Positions 9,111 through 19,403 of a stretch of DNA of 64,000 bases are shown in pieces (position 1 is the first letter of the stretch; each line of letters begins with the position of its first letter). The stretch is from Bacillus sp. MYb209. GTDB taxonomy: Bacteria; Bacillota; Bacilli; Bacillales; Bacillaceae_G. Position numbers and translations under genes: made by a program. The DNA is taken from the NCBI RefSeq assembly GCF_002975175.1, contig NZ_PCNZ01000002.1, positions 540,230-604,229 of the forward strand. Direction: 5' to 3'. The notes under the pieces were generated by a model. That model was given only the letters and a program-made list of their open reading frames with translations. It had not been told where the DNA came from and ran no database searches.

Positions 9111-9548
9111 ATGCCAACAACAAAAGGGCCGTTACATCCATCGGTTCAACAGTTTAAAGAGTTTGTAAACCATCACCCTAAAATGGTTCACGAGGTTAGA
9201 AGTGGTCAAAAAACTTGGCAGCAATTTTATGAAGAATGGTACTTACTTGGTGAAGAAGATCAAATATGGACAGCGTATAGACCTGATGGAGCGCCTGCTT
9301 TTTCTTCGGTAAAAGAAAATAAAGAAGAAAAAGAAAATCGAACAGAAGAGGAAAAAACTGCTGATGTGATGGGGCAAATGCTTTCTTTCTTTAAAAAGCT
9401 AGACGTAGAACAAATGCAACATCATTTAGCAAATGTGACGAGTGCGATTGGTAGCGTGCAACAAGTTATCCAACAATTTCAAGGGAACCGTGCGCAGCAA
9501 GAACAAAGTACTTCTGAAAATAATCCTTTTTTCTTTCAAAAGGATTAG
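9111..9548 (+). CDS. ylbD: YlbD family protein (putative spore coat protein)
   Basis: 145-aa hydrophilic protein of the YlbD family, annotated as a putative coat protein in B. subtilis. Visible features are an N-terminal HPSVQQFKEFVNHHPKMV stretch, a central Glu/Lys-rich linker (about 70-85) and a Gln-rich C-terminus. ATG 9111 follows GAGGTGAGG; an in-frame upstream ATG at 9027 lies inside the terminator and is rejected. It is followed 11 bases later by ylbE, so the two are probably co-transcribed. Coat function is inherited from family naming only. Confidence 0.85.
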   Translation: MPTTKGPLHPSVQQFKEFVNHHPKMVHEVRSGQKTWQQFYEEWYLLGEEDQIWTAYRPDGAPAFSSVKENKEEKENRTEEEKTADVMGQMLSFFKKLDVEQMQHHLANVTSAIGSVQQVIQQFQGNRAQQEQSTSENNPFFFQKD

Positions 9549-9559
9549 GGGGAAAGAGG

Positions 9560-9805
9560 ATGAGAGCAGAGCTTATGGAGTTTATAAAAGCTGATGAGGA
9601 TTTAGCTCGCTATATTCGGGAACAGCCATACTGGTACCGGAAATTGACGCGTAACCCAGAAGAAAAAGAAGCTTTTGAGTTAGCTGCCATGCAGCATTTC
9701 AAAAAAACGATACCAGATAAAGTGGAAAAATTTCAAAATCAATTGGCGGTTGCTTCAATTATGATTGATATGTTCCAGTATATGAAGCAGCAAAATACGA
9801 CGTAA
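9560..9805 (+). CDS. ylbE: YlbE-like family protein
   Basis: Small (81 aa) cytoplasmic protein of unknown function in the YlbE-like family. It has an aromatic segment IREQPYWYRKLTRNPEE and is mostly charged and helical. GGGGGAAAGAGG precedes ATG 9560. It pairs with ylbD as in B. subtilis. No catalytic motif is visible. Confidence 0.85.
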   Translation: MRAELMEFIKADEDLARYIREQPYWYRKLTRNPEEKEAFELAAMQHFKKTIPDKVEKFQNQLAVASIMIDMFQYMKQQNTT

Positions 9806-9882
9806 TTGGAAGGGAAAACTATGTCCGTTATGCAAAACTTTTGTTACAATAGAATCGGATTATTTAAAAAAGGAGTTGCAGC

Positions 9883-10455
9883 ATGACGGAAATTTGTTTA
9901 GTACGACATGGACAAACTGATTGGAACTTTCAAGAGATTATTCAAGGGCGCGAAGATATTCCACTCAACGAAGTTGGGAAGAAGCAAGCGAGTCAAAGTG
10001 CAGCTGCCTTGCAAGCGGAATCGTGGGATATAATTATAAGTAGTCCGTTAATTAGAGCGCAAGAAACAGCTAAGGAAATTTCTGGGGCTATTGGATTACC
10101 ATCTATTTTATTAGATGAGCGATTTATGGAACGTAATTTTGGGGAAGCTTCTGGGAAACCAGTTGCGGCCGTTAGAGAGCTAATTGCAGAAGGTAATGTA
10201 GAAGGAATGGAGCAGGATGAAGAAATTGTAGAGCGCTGTTTTACGGCTTTACAAGAGGTTGCAGCAGCACATGGAGATAAACGTATTATCATTGTTGCGC
10301 ATTCACATGCAATAAAAGCTATTTTACACGCAATTGCACCAGATGAAATTACATTTAAAACGCCGTTAAAAAACGCATGTATTAGCTACGTGAAAGAGAA
10401 TAGCGGGAAATGGGATGTTCTTAAATATAATATTGCGGAGCATATTAGTGTATAA
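9883..10455 (+). CDS. Histidine phosphatase family protein (phosphoglycerate mutase-like)
   Basis: 190-aa cytoplasmic phosphatase of the histidine-acid/PGAM superfamily. The catalytic RHG (Arg8-His9-Gly10), Arg58, a likely proton donor Glu83 and the second His (His140-Ser-His142) are all present, so it should be active; the substrate is unknown. Family members include broad phosphatases such as PhoE and cobalamin-pathway CobC, but nothing in the context supports either. ATG 9883 follows AAGGAG. Its place between ylbE and ricF differs from the B. subtilis order as I remember it, suggesting a lineage-specific insertion. Confidence 0.88.
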   Translation: MTEICLVRHGQTDWNFQEIIQGREDIPLNEVGKKQASQSAAALQAESWDIIISSPLIRAQETAKEISGAIGLPSILLDERFMERNFGEASGKPVAAVRELIAEGNVEGMEQDEEIVERCFTALQEVAAAHGDKRIIIVAHSHAIKAILHAIAPDEITFKTPLKNACISYVKENSGKWDVLKYNIAEHISV

Positions 10456-10541
10456 GAGTGCAAGGGGATTGTATGAAAAGGAGTTAGAATCATATCTTTC
10501 TTTTAGGTGAGACACTTCAATTAGTAGTTCTGTTCCAAATG

Positions 10542-10550
10542 TGTTATGAT
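10542..10550 (+). promoter_or_regulatory. Extended -10 promoter for ricF
   Basis: TGTTATGAT fits the TGnTATAAT extended -10 pattern, about 20 bases before the ricF start. The -35 region is poor. Confidence 0.4.
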
Positions 10551-10571
10551 GAATACTCGGAGGTGTCTCTC

Positions 10572-11024
10572 ATGATTGTAGCGACGCTGGAAAGCGTATT
10601 GATTTTAGATAAGGCAGAGCAGCTTGCAAAAGCGATTATCTGTTCAGATATAGCAGAAGATTATCGTAAGTATTATAAGGATTTACAAGAAGATATAGAA
10701 GTCCAGACGCTAATTCAGCAGTTTACAGCGATGAAAGAGCGATACGAAGAAGTGCAACGTTTTGGTAAATATCATCCTGATTATACTTTCGTTTCGACGA
10801 AAATGAGGGAATTAAAGCGTTCTGTAGATATGCATGATAAGGTTGCAGCCTTTAAAAGAGCAGAAACTGCTTTACAAAAGTTATTAGATGAAGTTAGTGT
10901 AGCAATTGGTTCTGAGGTGTCTCCTTCCGTTAAAGTTCCAACAGGAAATCCGTTTTTTGATGCGGGTGGCTGTGGCGGTGGTTGTGGTACCGGAGGCGGT
11001 TGTGGTTGTAAAAAAACGGGGTAA
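10572..11024 (+). CDS. ricF: RicF/YlbF, Fe-S regulatory complex subunit
   Basis: 150-aa YlbF-family protein. In B. subtilis RicF acts with RicA (YmcA) and RicT (YaaT) in a complex that binds iron-sulfur clusters, stimulates RNase Y-dependent mRNA maturation and is needed for sporulation, competence and biofilm formation. The helical YlbF domain (about 1-120) is followed by a Gly/Cys-rich tail with four cysteines spaced as C-x3-C-x5-C-x-C before KKTG, the likely cluster ligands. ATG 10572 follows CGGAGGTG; an upstream in-frame ATG has no ribosome-binding site. The stop codon lies within a terminator hairpin. Confidence 0.9.
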   Translation: MIVATLESVLILDKAEQLAKAIICSDIAEDYRKYYKDLQEDIEVQTLIQQFTAMKERYEEVQRFGKYHPDYTFVSTKMRELKRSVDMHDKVAAFKRAETALQKLLDEVSVAIGSEVSPSVKVPTGNPFFDAGGCGGGCGTGGGCGCKKTG

Positions 11025-11039
11025 TTTACCCTGTTTTTT
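11011..11039 (+). terminator. Terminator at the end of ricF
   Basis: AAAAAAC-GGGGTAA pairs with TTTACCC-TGTTTTTT; the ricF stop codon is inside the stem-loop. Confidence 0.7.
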
Positions 11040-11151
11040 AGAATATAGAAGAAAACGTATACAGAGTTTGTCCTTTAATGTCATAAATTTTTGATTGGTT
11101 TTCATAAAATATAAGAATATAAGTTTTTAAAAGGAGAAGATGGAGAAGATT

Positions 11152-11418
11152 ATGTTCGGGCAACGACAAAGTATGATTGTTTATTTACATTCATTGAAAC
11201 ATGCCAAGATTTTAAGGAAATATGGTAACATTCATTACATATCAAAACGTTTGAAATATGCCGTTGTATATTGTGATATGGAACAAATTGAGCATATGAT
11301 GCAAAAATTGAATAAACTTCCTTTTGTAAAAAAAGTAGAACAGTCGTATCGCCCATTTTTAAAAACGGAATTCGAAAATTCGCGTCCTGATCGGGCAAAA
11401 GAATACGATTATAGCTAA
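11152..11418 (+). CDS. ylbG: YlbG family protein (UPF0298)
   Basis: 88-aa protein of the UPF0298/YlbG family, function unknown. It has a small ferredoxin-like pattern ([20 protein letters not shown], then [13 protein letters not shown]) and a polar tail. ATG 11152 (MFGQRQ) was chosen over ATG 11140 because GGAGAAG is better spaced and the length matches the family. It lies before the CsfG-like RNA locus and rsmD, the order conserved in Bacillus. Confidence 0.85.
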   Translation: MFGQRQSMIVYLHSLKHAKILRKYGNIHYISKRLKYAVVYCDMEQIEHMMQKLNKLPFVKKVEQSYRPFLKTEFENSRPDRAKEYDYS

Positions 11419-11420
11419 GT

Positions 11421-11458
11421 AAAAAAATCCCCTGCTAAATTTAGCGGGGGATTTTTTT
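11421..11458. terminator. Bidirectional terminator between ylbG and the small minus-strand gene
   Basis: A-run and ATCCCC-GCTAAA pair with TTTAGC-GGGGAT and a T-run, giving a near-perfect palindrome usable from both sides. Confidence 0.92.
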
Positions 11459-11473
11459 ACTTGAAATAACGTG

Positions 11474-11863
11474 TTATTTCATTGGAGGAATGAAATTGTT
11501 CATTCGTAAAATACCAATTAGATGATTAAAGAATAGTTCTTTTTCAGGGAAAGTTGTTGATGGTTTTACAGTAAAGGGAGTAACTTTTTTCCCTATTTGT
11601 TCCGCCATTTCTTCAAATAAAACGACACGTTTACTTTTTTTATTTTCAAGTACAGGAATGCCTTCACGACATATGTATAATGGTTGGAAATCACCAGTAG
11701 TTGTCGGTTTTAGTATTACAACAAGTGAACACACTTTTTTTTCGTTTTTTACAGTTTCGAATTGTAACATATGTGTTACACGTTCTTGGTTTGTTTTGGC
11801 AATTTCAAGTAATTCATATAAGTCAGAGTAGCCTTCTCCGAGTTCTATAAAGCGTTGAATCAT
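11474..11863 (-). CDS. Conserved hypothetical protein
   Basis: 129-aa soluble protein. I do not recognise an enzymatic motif; similar short Bacillus proteins were once labelled methylthioribose kinase, which this sequence does not support because it is far too short for a kinase. It starts with MIQRFIELGEGYSDLYELLEI, has a central KKVCSLVVILKPT strand region and ends in a hydrophobic LIGILRMNNFIPPMK. ATG 11863 follows AGAGGAGG. It lies just downstream of the CsfG-like RNA on the same strand, but a terminator separates them. Confidence 0.75.
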   Translation of the reverse strand: MIQRFIELGEGYSDLYELLEIAKTNQERVTHMLQFETVKNEKKVCSLVVILKPTTTGDFQPLYICREGIPVLENKKSKRVVLFEEMAEQIGKKVTPFTVKPSTTFPEKELFFNHLIGILRMNNFIPPMK

Positions 11864-11923
11864 ATTTTTTCCTCCTCTTTCTTTTACTGTACCACCTCAC
11901 TTTTTAAATGAAAAGTAGACAAA

Positions 11924-11946
11924 TAAAAAAACCCTGCAAAGCAGGG
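11924..11946 (-). terminator. Terminator of the CsfG-like RNA
   Basis: On the minus strand CCCTGC-TTT-GCAGGG is followed by seven T residues. No gene on the minus strand ends just upstream, so it ends a non-coding transcript. Confidence 0.85.
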
Positions 11947-12067
11947 CCCTTCTAATACTAGTATGTACTAGTAAGAAGGAAAAGGGAGAGGAGAAACCGG
12001 AGGAAGAACTTATGGGGAAACGTAAGTCTTCTCCGCGGTTGGCAACAACATCGAAGATGATGTTGTT
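11925..12067 (-). ncRNA. csfG: CsfG-like forespore small RNA (ylbG-rsmD intergenic)
   Basis: The gap between ylbG and ylbH/rsmD is where B. subtilis encodes CsfG, a sporulation RNA conserved in endospore formers (the same region was earlier described as the 'ylbH' motif). On the minus strand this locus shows a forespore-type promoter, a 5' hairpin (AACAACATC/GATGTTGTT), a second hairpin (CGGAG-AAGA-CTTACG pairing with CATAAG-TTCTT-CCTCCG), long pyrimidine tracts such as TTCTTCCTCC and TCTCCTCTCCC that could pair with Shine-Dalgarno sequences, an ACTAGT/ACTAGT palindrome and a terminator. The 5' end is estimated. Identification rests on position and structure, not on a search. Confidence 0.7.
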
Positions 12068-12073
12068 ATATTT

Positions 12074-12103
12074 ATTTATGTCCAATCTAAATGAAGATAT
12101 ACA
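12074..12103 (-). promoter_or_regulatory. Candidate forespore (sigma-F/sigma-G) promoter of the CsfG-like RNA
   Basis: On the minus strand TGTATA (12103-12098), a 17-bp spacer and CATAAAT (12080-12074) resemble sigma-G/sigma-F elements (TGAATA, CATACTA). Upstream to rsmD (12104-12378) I see no gene, only a GTTCGC/GCGAAC long-range repeat. Confidence 0.5.
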
Positions 12104-12378
12104 TAATGAAATTAAAATTTATGTTAGGCTTTTTATTTTTCTTTTTTTTATTTTATGATAGGATAAAAAAGGTAAAGTGGAACTGATGTACATAAAGGGT
12201 TTTTGTTCGCAAATAGTGAGATGAATATGCAAGAAATAGCGAACGGTTATTTTAACTAAAGTTCTCTATAGGTTAAGTAACGAATTAGTGAAGAATTGTA
12301 TGGTTTGGTAGCGGTTACCGACTTGAGATGGATTTACTGTAATCGCTCGATAGATTGAAATAAAGGTAGTGACAACAG

Positions 12379-14654
<2,276 letters not shown>

Positions 14655-14766
14655 GTAAAAAAATCCCCCTTTGTCCCAAAAACGTTCATTTCAGTATACG
14701 TGGATATGTGGTGAATTTAGACCATAAGTATGAAAAAGGAATGAAAAAAATTAAAGGGTGAGAAAA

Positions 14767-15558
14767 ATGAAGGAACCAAAAATCGGTTTAGCACTTGGAT
14801 CTGGAGGTGCGAAAGGTTTTGCTCACATTGGGGTAATAAAAGTGTTAAGGGACGCTGGCATCCCTATTCATATGATAGCAGGTAGTAGTATAGGAGCATT
14901 AATAGGTACATTTTATGCAGCGAGTTGTAACGTTGAAAGGTTATATAAATTGGCAGCTGTTTTTAAAAGGAAATATTATTTAGATTTTACAGTTCCTAAA
15001 ATGGGATTTATTGCTGGAAAACGTATTAAAGATATGATTAAAATGTTTACATATAATAAAAATTTAGAAGAGTTAGATATCCCGACGGCTGTTGTGGCTA
15101 CTGACATTTTGAAGGGGGAAAAAGTTGTATTTACAAGTGGCCCAATTGCAGAGGCAGTTCGCGCTAGTATATCTGTACCGGGGGTGTTTGTTCCAGAAAA
15201 AATAGATGGCCGCTTATTAGTGGATGGAGGGGTAATTGACCGTATTCCCGTATCGGTTGCAAAAGATTTAGGGGCTGATATTGTTATTGCTGTTGATGTG
15301 TCTCCAATTAAGGTGAATGGAGAGGTAACGTCTATTTATGATGTGATTATGCAGAGCATTGAAATTATGCAACATGAACTTGTGATGAATCGGCAAATAG
15401 CATCAGATTTAATGATGCGACCAGCTGTTGAACAATTTAGTTCGCGTGCTTTTACACATATTGAAGACATCATTCGGGTCGGAGAAGTGGAAGCAGAAAA
15501 ACACATTTCAAACATTTATTTACTAATTGAGCAGTGGAAGGAGCAACATAATGTTTAA
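14767..15558 (+). CDS. ylbK: Patatin-like phospholipase family protein YlbK
   Basis: 263-aa serine hydrolase of the RssA/patatin family. The oxyanion-hole motif GSGGAKG (11-17), the nucleophile elbow GSSIG with Ser41 (39-43) and the catalytic DGG (153-155) form a complete Ser-Asp dyad, so it should hydrolyse acyl esters; the natural lipid is unknown. ATG 14767 follows AAAGGGTGAG and is preferred to the GTG nine bases upstream. The last 8 bases overlap the ylbL start, so the two genes are translationally coupled. Confidence 0.9.
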   Translation: MKEPKIGLALGSGGAKGFAHIGVIKVLRDAGIPIHMIAGSSIGALIGTFYAASCNVERLYKLAAVFKRKYYLDFTVPKMGFIAGKRIKDMIKMFTYNKNLEELDIPTAVVATDILKGEKVVFTSGPIAEAVRASISVPGVFVPEKIDGRLLVDGGVIDRIPVSVAKDLGADIVIAVDVSPIKVNGEVTSIYDVIMQSIEIMQHELVMNRQIASDLMMRPAVEQFSSRAFTHIEDIIRVGEVEAEKHISNIYLLIEQWKEQHNV

Positions 15559-16576
15559 GCGTTTTCGGTTTATATATGCAATTTTAATAGGGGTTATATT
15601 GGCGATGCTACTTGTTTATGTGCGTTTGCCGTATTATGTGACAAAACCAGGTATGGCGGCGAAATTAGCACCATACGTTCAAGTAGATGGTGGAACGAAA
15701 GAGTCGGGTGATTTCATGCTTGTCACTGTCTCAATGGGACCTGCCAATGTGGTGAATTTAATAGCAGCGCAATTTAATAAATATACACACGTTTCGAAGG
15801 CGGAAGAAATATTGCAAAAAGGCGAGAGTGATGAAGAATATCAATTTCGCCAAAATTATGCAATGAAAGATTCGCAAAATGCAGCAATCTATAATGCTTA
15901 TAAACGTGCAAATCGCTCTGTTTCTTTTGAAAATAAAGGTGTACTAGTTGCTGGTGTAGCGAAGGGTATGCCGTCAGAAGGAAAGCTTAAGCTTGGAGAT
16001 GTTATAGTAGCTGTCGATGGAAAAACATTCGACAAGACGGAACAATTTATTGAGTATATGACAGGGAAAAAAGAAGGGGATACAGTAAATGTTGAATATA
16101 AGCGGGGTGGAAAACAGTTTAAAGAAAATTTAAATGTAAAGACAATCCCTAATGGGAATGGACGCGTCGGTATAGGGGTCTCTATCGTTACGGAAAGAGA
16201 GTTAGTAGTAGATCCGAAAGTGAAAATTGATTCCCATGAAATAGGGGGGCCATCAGCAGGGTTAATGTTTACACTAGAAATTTATAATCAGCTCGTTGAA
16301 GAAGATTTAACAAACGGACATGAAATAGCTGGAACAGGTACAATCAATGATAAAGGAGAAATTGGTCCAATTGGTGGTATTCAGCAAAAAGTAGTAGCTG
16401 CTAGTGATGCAGGAGCTGAAGTGTTTTTTGCGCCAAATGAAAAAGGTGTAGAGAAATCGAATTATAAAGATGCTCTTGAAGCTGCGAAAGATATTAAAAC
16501 AAAGATGAAAATTGTACCGGTGGACACACTGGATGATGCATTAACGTATTTGGAAAAAATGAGTAAAACAAAGTAA
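15551..16576 (+). CDS. ylbL: PDZ/Lon-type membrane serine protease (SepM-like) YlbL
   Basis: 341-aa protein with an N-terminal membrane anchor (about 8-26), a PDZ domain (about 125-200) and a Lon-type (S16) protease domain with catalytic Ser235 in GGPSAG and Lys280 in GGIQQK. Relatives include streptococcal SepM, which trims a competence peptide; B. subtilis YlbL has been linked to DNA-damage checkpoint recovery through YneA turnover. ATG 15551 follows GGAAGGAG and starts within ylbK. It ends at a strong terminator shared with tmcAL. Confidence 0.9.
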   Translation: MFKRFRFIYAILIGVILAMLLVYVRLPYYVTKPGMAAKLAPYVQVDGGTKESGDFMLVTVSMGPANVVNLIAAQFNKYTHVSKAEEILQKGESDEEYQFRQNYAMKDSQNAAIYNAYKRANRSVSFENKGVLVAGVAKGMPSEGKLKLGDVIVAVDGKTFDKTEQFIEYMTGKKEGDTVNVEYKRGGKQFKENLNVKTIPNGNGRVGIGVSIVTERELVVDPKVKIDSHEIGGPSAGLMFTLEIYNQLVEEDLTNGHEIAGTGTINDKGEIGPIGGIQQKVVAASDAGAEVFFAPNEKGVEKSNYKDALEAAKDIKTKMKIVPVDTLDDALTYLEKMSKTK

Positions 16577-16602
16577 ACCTCTCTGAAGAAGAGAGGTTTT
16601 TC
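16575..16602. terminator. Bidirectional terminator between ylbL and tmcAL
   Basis: AAACCTCTC pairs with GAGAGGTTT around TGAAGAA, followed by TTC; the ylbL stop codon touches the stem. Confidence 0.9.
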
Positions 16603-17844
16603 TTATAGGAATTTTTTCATTATTTCATCATAACGAATTGGATGATGCGTTGCGTCTTGTTTTAGCAGTTGTGTCCGCAAAGGTTCTTGCATTATGGAGA
16701 AATATACAGCATTTGATTTCCGTTCTATGTCTAAAGTCGGATGTTCAAATGTTTTTGTATGAGTAAGGATTGGAAGTTCTATTTTTTTCTTATTTCTAGA
16801 AAGATAAGTTTGTCCCTTTTGTGACATTCCGAGAAGACGGATATACGGCGCATGTTGCTCTATATTTGCTTTGTGTATTTCTTCCTTCGTTGTATTTGTT
16901 AAAATATGTGTACAAGCTCTTTGCAATCTAGTCCATGTATAACGTTTTGTTTTTAATGCTTCCATGAATGAATAGAAAGATGAACTGTTTTGTATTTTTG
17001 ATAAAATACGATGCTCTAAACCTTCTTCCATTTCATATATATGTTGTAAGTCTTGAGAAGACATCGTCATAAGTTTGTATTTAAAAAATGAAAAGTATTT
17101 TTCCCAGTTATGTAACGTCCCGTAGTTTTGCTTGTAGTTTTCTAAAAGAGAAGCAGTCATTTTCGGGATAAAAGGCTCAATAGTTGTAGAGGAACTGTTT
17201 TCATTAAATAGCTGTTTGCGAATACTTGTTGCACTTGCAATATGTTGATCGTGAAATGTTTCATCATGATAATGAGAGGCGAATCTTTTTATAGTTTGTG
17301 CTTGCATGGAACTATTTTGTAAGAGAATTGCTTTAATGTACTGTAAGCCTAAAATGTTATTTGGTTGTGACATATCTACGTTTTTTTCGGGTGGTAAGAT
17401 GTGTAGAAAGGCTTCAGATGTAGCTTTTGCATAACTATTACCTGCATTCATAAATTGCTTCACAAAACGATTAAAAGTCTCTTCTTCATTTTTTTGTATA
17501 GCGATGGTATTGTAGAAATTTTCAGTTTGTCCATCTTCGCTACCAAAACAAATTTCAGAAACACCAAGGGCGTTTAAAATCGAAATTGCGCCATTTGCGA
17601 AAGTTTCGGCCTTTTGTGTTGCGAATGCATAAGGAAGCTCTACAACAAGGTCTACGCCGTTTGTTAAGGCCATTTTAGTACGATACCATTTGGAGATGAG
17701 TGCGGGCTCACCACGCTGCAAAAAAGGGCCACTCATAACGGCGATAATAATATCAGACTGTGTTAACTTTTTTGTTTGTTGCACATGATAAGCATGACCG
17801 TTATGAAAAGGGTTATATTCAACAACAATACCACTGGATTTTAT
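16603..17844 (-). CDS. tmcAL: tRNA(Met) cytidine acetate ligase TmcAL, apparent AUA start
   Basis: YlbM/TmcAL activates acetate with ATP and acetylates the wobble C34 of elongator tRNA-Met (ac4C34). A start at the first standard codon (GTG 17784) would remove the nucleotidyltransferase motif. Reading upstream in frame gives [20 protein letters not shown], with the HxGH motif His14-x-Gly-His17. No ATG, GTG or TTG exists between this segment and the upstream stop. An ideal ribosome-binding site AAAGGAGAG (17859-17851) sits 8 bases before an ATA at 17844-17842, exactly where relatives have ATG. I therefore annotate a 413-aa protein starting at ATA. The rest has the usual [12 protein letters not shown] and PNNILGLQY regions. 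Convergent with ylbL. Confidence 0.85.
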   Translation of the reverse strand: MKSSGIVVEYNPFHNGHAYHVQQTKKLTQSDIIIAVMSGPFLQRGEPALISKWYRTKMALTNGVDLVVELPYAFATQKAETFANGAISILNALGVSEICFGSEDGQTENFYNTIAIQKNEEETFNRFVKQFMNAGNSYAKATSEAFLHILPPEKNVDMSQPNNILGLQYIKAILLQNSSMQAQTIKRFASHYHDETFHDQHIASATSIRKQLFNENSSSTTIEPFIPKMTASLLENYKQNYGTLHNWEKYFSFFKYKLMTMSSQDLQHIYEMEEGLEHRILSKIQNSSSFYSFMEALKTKRYTWTRLQRACTHILTNTTKEEIHKANIEQHAPYIRLLGMSQKGQTYLSRNKKKIELPILTHTKTFEHPTLDIERKSNAVYFSIMQEPLRTQLLKQDATHHPIRYDEIMKKFL

Positions 17845-17859
17845 GGTAATCTCTCCTTT
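17842..17859 (-). promoter_or_regulatory. Ribosome-binding site that fixes the tmcAL AUA start
   Basis: On the minus strand AAAGGAGAG, then ATTACC, then ATA AAA. The GGAG core is 8 bases from ATA; the alternative ATT is only 2 bases away and too close. Confidence 0.7.
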
Positions 17860-17940
17860 CGATGTAGCATCTTTTTGGAAAACGTGATAATCTATATATT
17901 ATTTCCTATGATGACTTCATTATAGTGTAAAGAAAAAACA

Positions 17941-17969
17941 TTGACAAATATAAAATGGCTAGCTATAAT
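17941..17969 (+). promoter_or_regulatory. Consensus sigma-A promoter for ylbN-rpmF
   Basis: TTGACA (17941-17946), 17-bp spacer, TATAAT (17964-17969): a perfect consensus promoter 28 bases before ylbN. Confidence 0.93.
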
Positions 17970-17997
17970 TTTGTTTGTTGCCTTGAGGTGATATGAT

Positions 17998-18498
17998 ATG
18001 AAATGGTCCATCCATCAATTGAATAAATTGAGAAATAAAGGATTGACATTAAATGAAATGGTAGATGTAAGTGAGCTAAAAGAGGTCGAGAAAGATATTC
18101 GTGAAATTAATCCTGTTCATGTAACAGGAAGAGTTGATTTTGGCTCCGGTAAGTTTACGTTTCATCTACATATAACTGGAAGCATGGTTTTACCATGTTC
18201 TCGCTCTTTAGTAGATGTGACATTACCATTTGACATTAAAACAACTGAGGTGTTCCAAACTTCAGAAGAAGAATTTGAAACAGAAGCTGAAATTCATTGT
18301 TTAGAAGGAGAAGTACTTGACTTACTGCCCGTAATCAAGGAAAATATACTTTTGGAGATTCCAATGCAAATTTTCAGTGATGATGTTTCTGGTGGAGCAC
18401 CGATGCAAGGTCAAGACTGGCAAGTGATTTCGGAAGAAAACAAAGAAAAGACTGTTGATCCAAGATTAGCAGGACTTGCAAAGTTTTTTGACAAATAA
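17998..18498 (+). CDS. ylbN: YlbN, DUF177/YceD family protein
   Basis: 166-aa protein of the DUF177 (YceD) family, which is nearly always encoded directly before rpmF and in plants is linked to 23S rRNA accumulation; the bacterial role is probably in ribosome or rRNA metabolism. It shows the conserved VPCSR-like segment (here [17 protein letters not shown]) and the C-terminal [17 protein letters not shown] 17998 is preceded by GAGGTGAT. It is co-transcribed with rpmF from the consensus promoter. Confidence 0.9.
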
Positions 18499-18559
18499 TC
18501 GGAAGACTGGTTTAGGCCTTCATATGAAAATAACTATTTCTTTTAAGGAGGTGGGAAGA

Positions 18560-18733
18560 ATGGCTGTACCTTTTAGAAGAACTTCTAAAACAGTAAAAAG
18601 AAAGCGTCGTACGCATTTCAAATTATCAGTACCTGGTATGGTAGAGTGCCCAAGCTGTGGTGAAGCGAAATTAGCTCACCGTGTATGTAAAGCATGCGGT
18701 ACTTACAAAGGTAAAGAAGTAATCAGCAAGTAA
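18560..18733 (+). CDS. rpmF: 50S ribosomal protein L32
   Basis: 57-aa ribosomal protein L32 with basic N-terminus ([16 protein letters not shown]) and a zinc ribbon Cys30-x2-Cys33 / Cys43-x2-Cys46 (CPSC, CKAC). The zinc-binding form implies this is the standard, zinc-replete paralogue. ATG 18560 follows AAGGAGGTGG; the in-frame upstream ATG lies inside ylbN and lacks a ribosome-binding site. A perfect-palindrome terminator follows. Confidence 0.98.
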
Positions 18734-18740
18734 TTGCGAA

Positions 18741-18780
18741 AAATAAACGTAGAAGATATCTTCTACGTTTATTTTTTTTT
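18741..18780 (+). terminator. Perfect palindromic terminator after rpmF
   Basis: AAATAAACGTAGAAGAT and its exact complement form a 34-base palindrome, followed by more T residues. Confidence 0.95.
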
Positions 18781-18862
18781 GTCTTATTCTTTATTTGTTG
18801 TATTCTATCTTTTCTAGTAACTGCATATGCTTAATAAAAAATGCATAGGGAGGACTAGAGAG

Positions 18863-19369
18863 ATGGCGACAACAAGACAAGATGCTTGGACTGATGATGA
18901 AGATTTGCTTCTGGCAGAAGTAGTACTCCGGCATATTCGTGAAGGTGGAACGCAACTTTCCGCTTTTAAAGAAGTGGGGAGGCATTTGTCTCGTACACCT
19001 GCAGCTTGTGGATTTAGGTGGAATTCTTACGTTAGAAAGCAGTATAAAGCACGTATTGAAGAAGCAAAGCAACTTCGTAAGGTAGAAAATTATGAAGTGA
19101 AAGAGACAACGGTATTAGAGCCAAAATCTATTACGTTGAATGATGTTATTGAATTCTTGCGAAATTATAAAGATGAAAGCTCTTTAATGGTGTTGCAACA
19201 ACAAATTGAATCGTTACAAACAGAGAAAGAACGTCTTCTGGAGCGATTATCAGTATATGAGGAAGAATATAGAACATTACTGGATTATATCGATCAAAAA
19301 AGAAGTGTAATGGTAGCAGAAAGAAATGGTGCTCGCTCGAATGGAGAATTAGAAAAATTAAAGAAATAA
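18863..19369 (+). CDS. gerR: GerR/YlbO, RsfA-family sporulation transcription regulator
   Basis: 168-aa protein with an N-terminal Myb/SANT-like DNA-binding domain (about 5-60: [19 protein letters not shown] ... [19 protein letters not shown]) and a C-terminal coiled coil (about 110-150). Paralogues are RsfA (prespore) and GerR/YlbO (mother cell); position between rpmF and ylbP identifies it as GerR, a sigma-E-dependent regulator of late mother-cell genes in B. subtilis. ATG 18863 follows AGGGAGG; an upstream in-frame ATG is less well placed. A CATATGCT sequence about 40 bases upstream could be a sigma-E -10 but is weak. Confidence 0.87.
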   Translation: MATTRQDAWTDDEDLLLAEVVLRHIREGGTQLSAFKEVGRHLSRTPAACGFRWNSYVRKQYKARIEEAKQLRKVENYEVKETTVLEPKSITLNDVIEFLRNYKDESSLMVLQQQIESLQTEKERLLERLSVYEEEYRTLLDYIDQKRSVMVAERNGARSNGELEKLKK

Positions 19370-19397
19370 AAAACAGCTGCGTAACAGCTGTTTTTTT
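19367..19397. terminator. Bidirectional terminator between gerR and ylbP
   Basis: AAAAAACAGCTG pairs with CAGCTGTTTTTT across CGTAA. Confidence 0.93.
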
Positions 19398-19403
19398 TAT
19401 TTC

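Noticed and set aside
11897-12085. 62-codon minus-strand frame in the ylbG-rsmD gap
   Set aside because: It starts at a TTG without ribosome-binding site, runs through conserved RNA hairpins and a terminator, and its protein is low-complexity; a non-coding RNA explains the region better.
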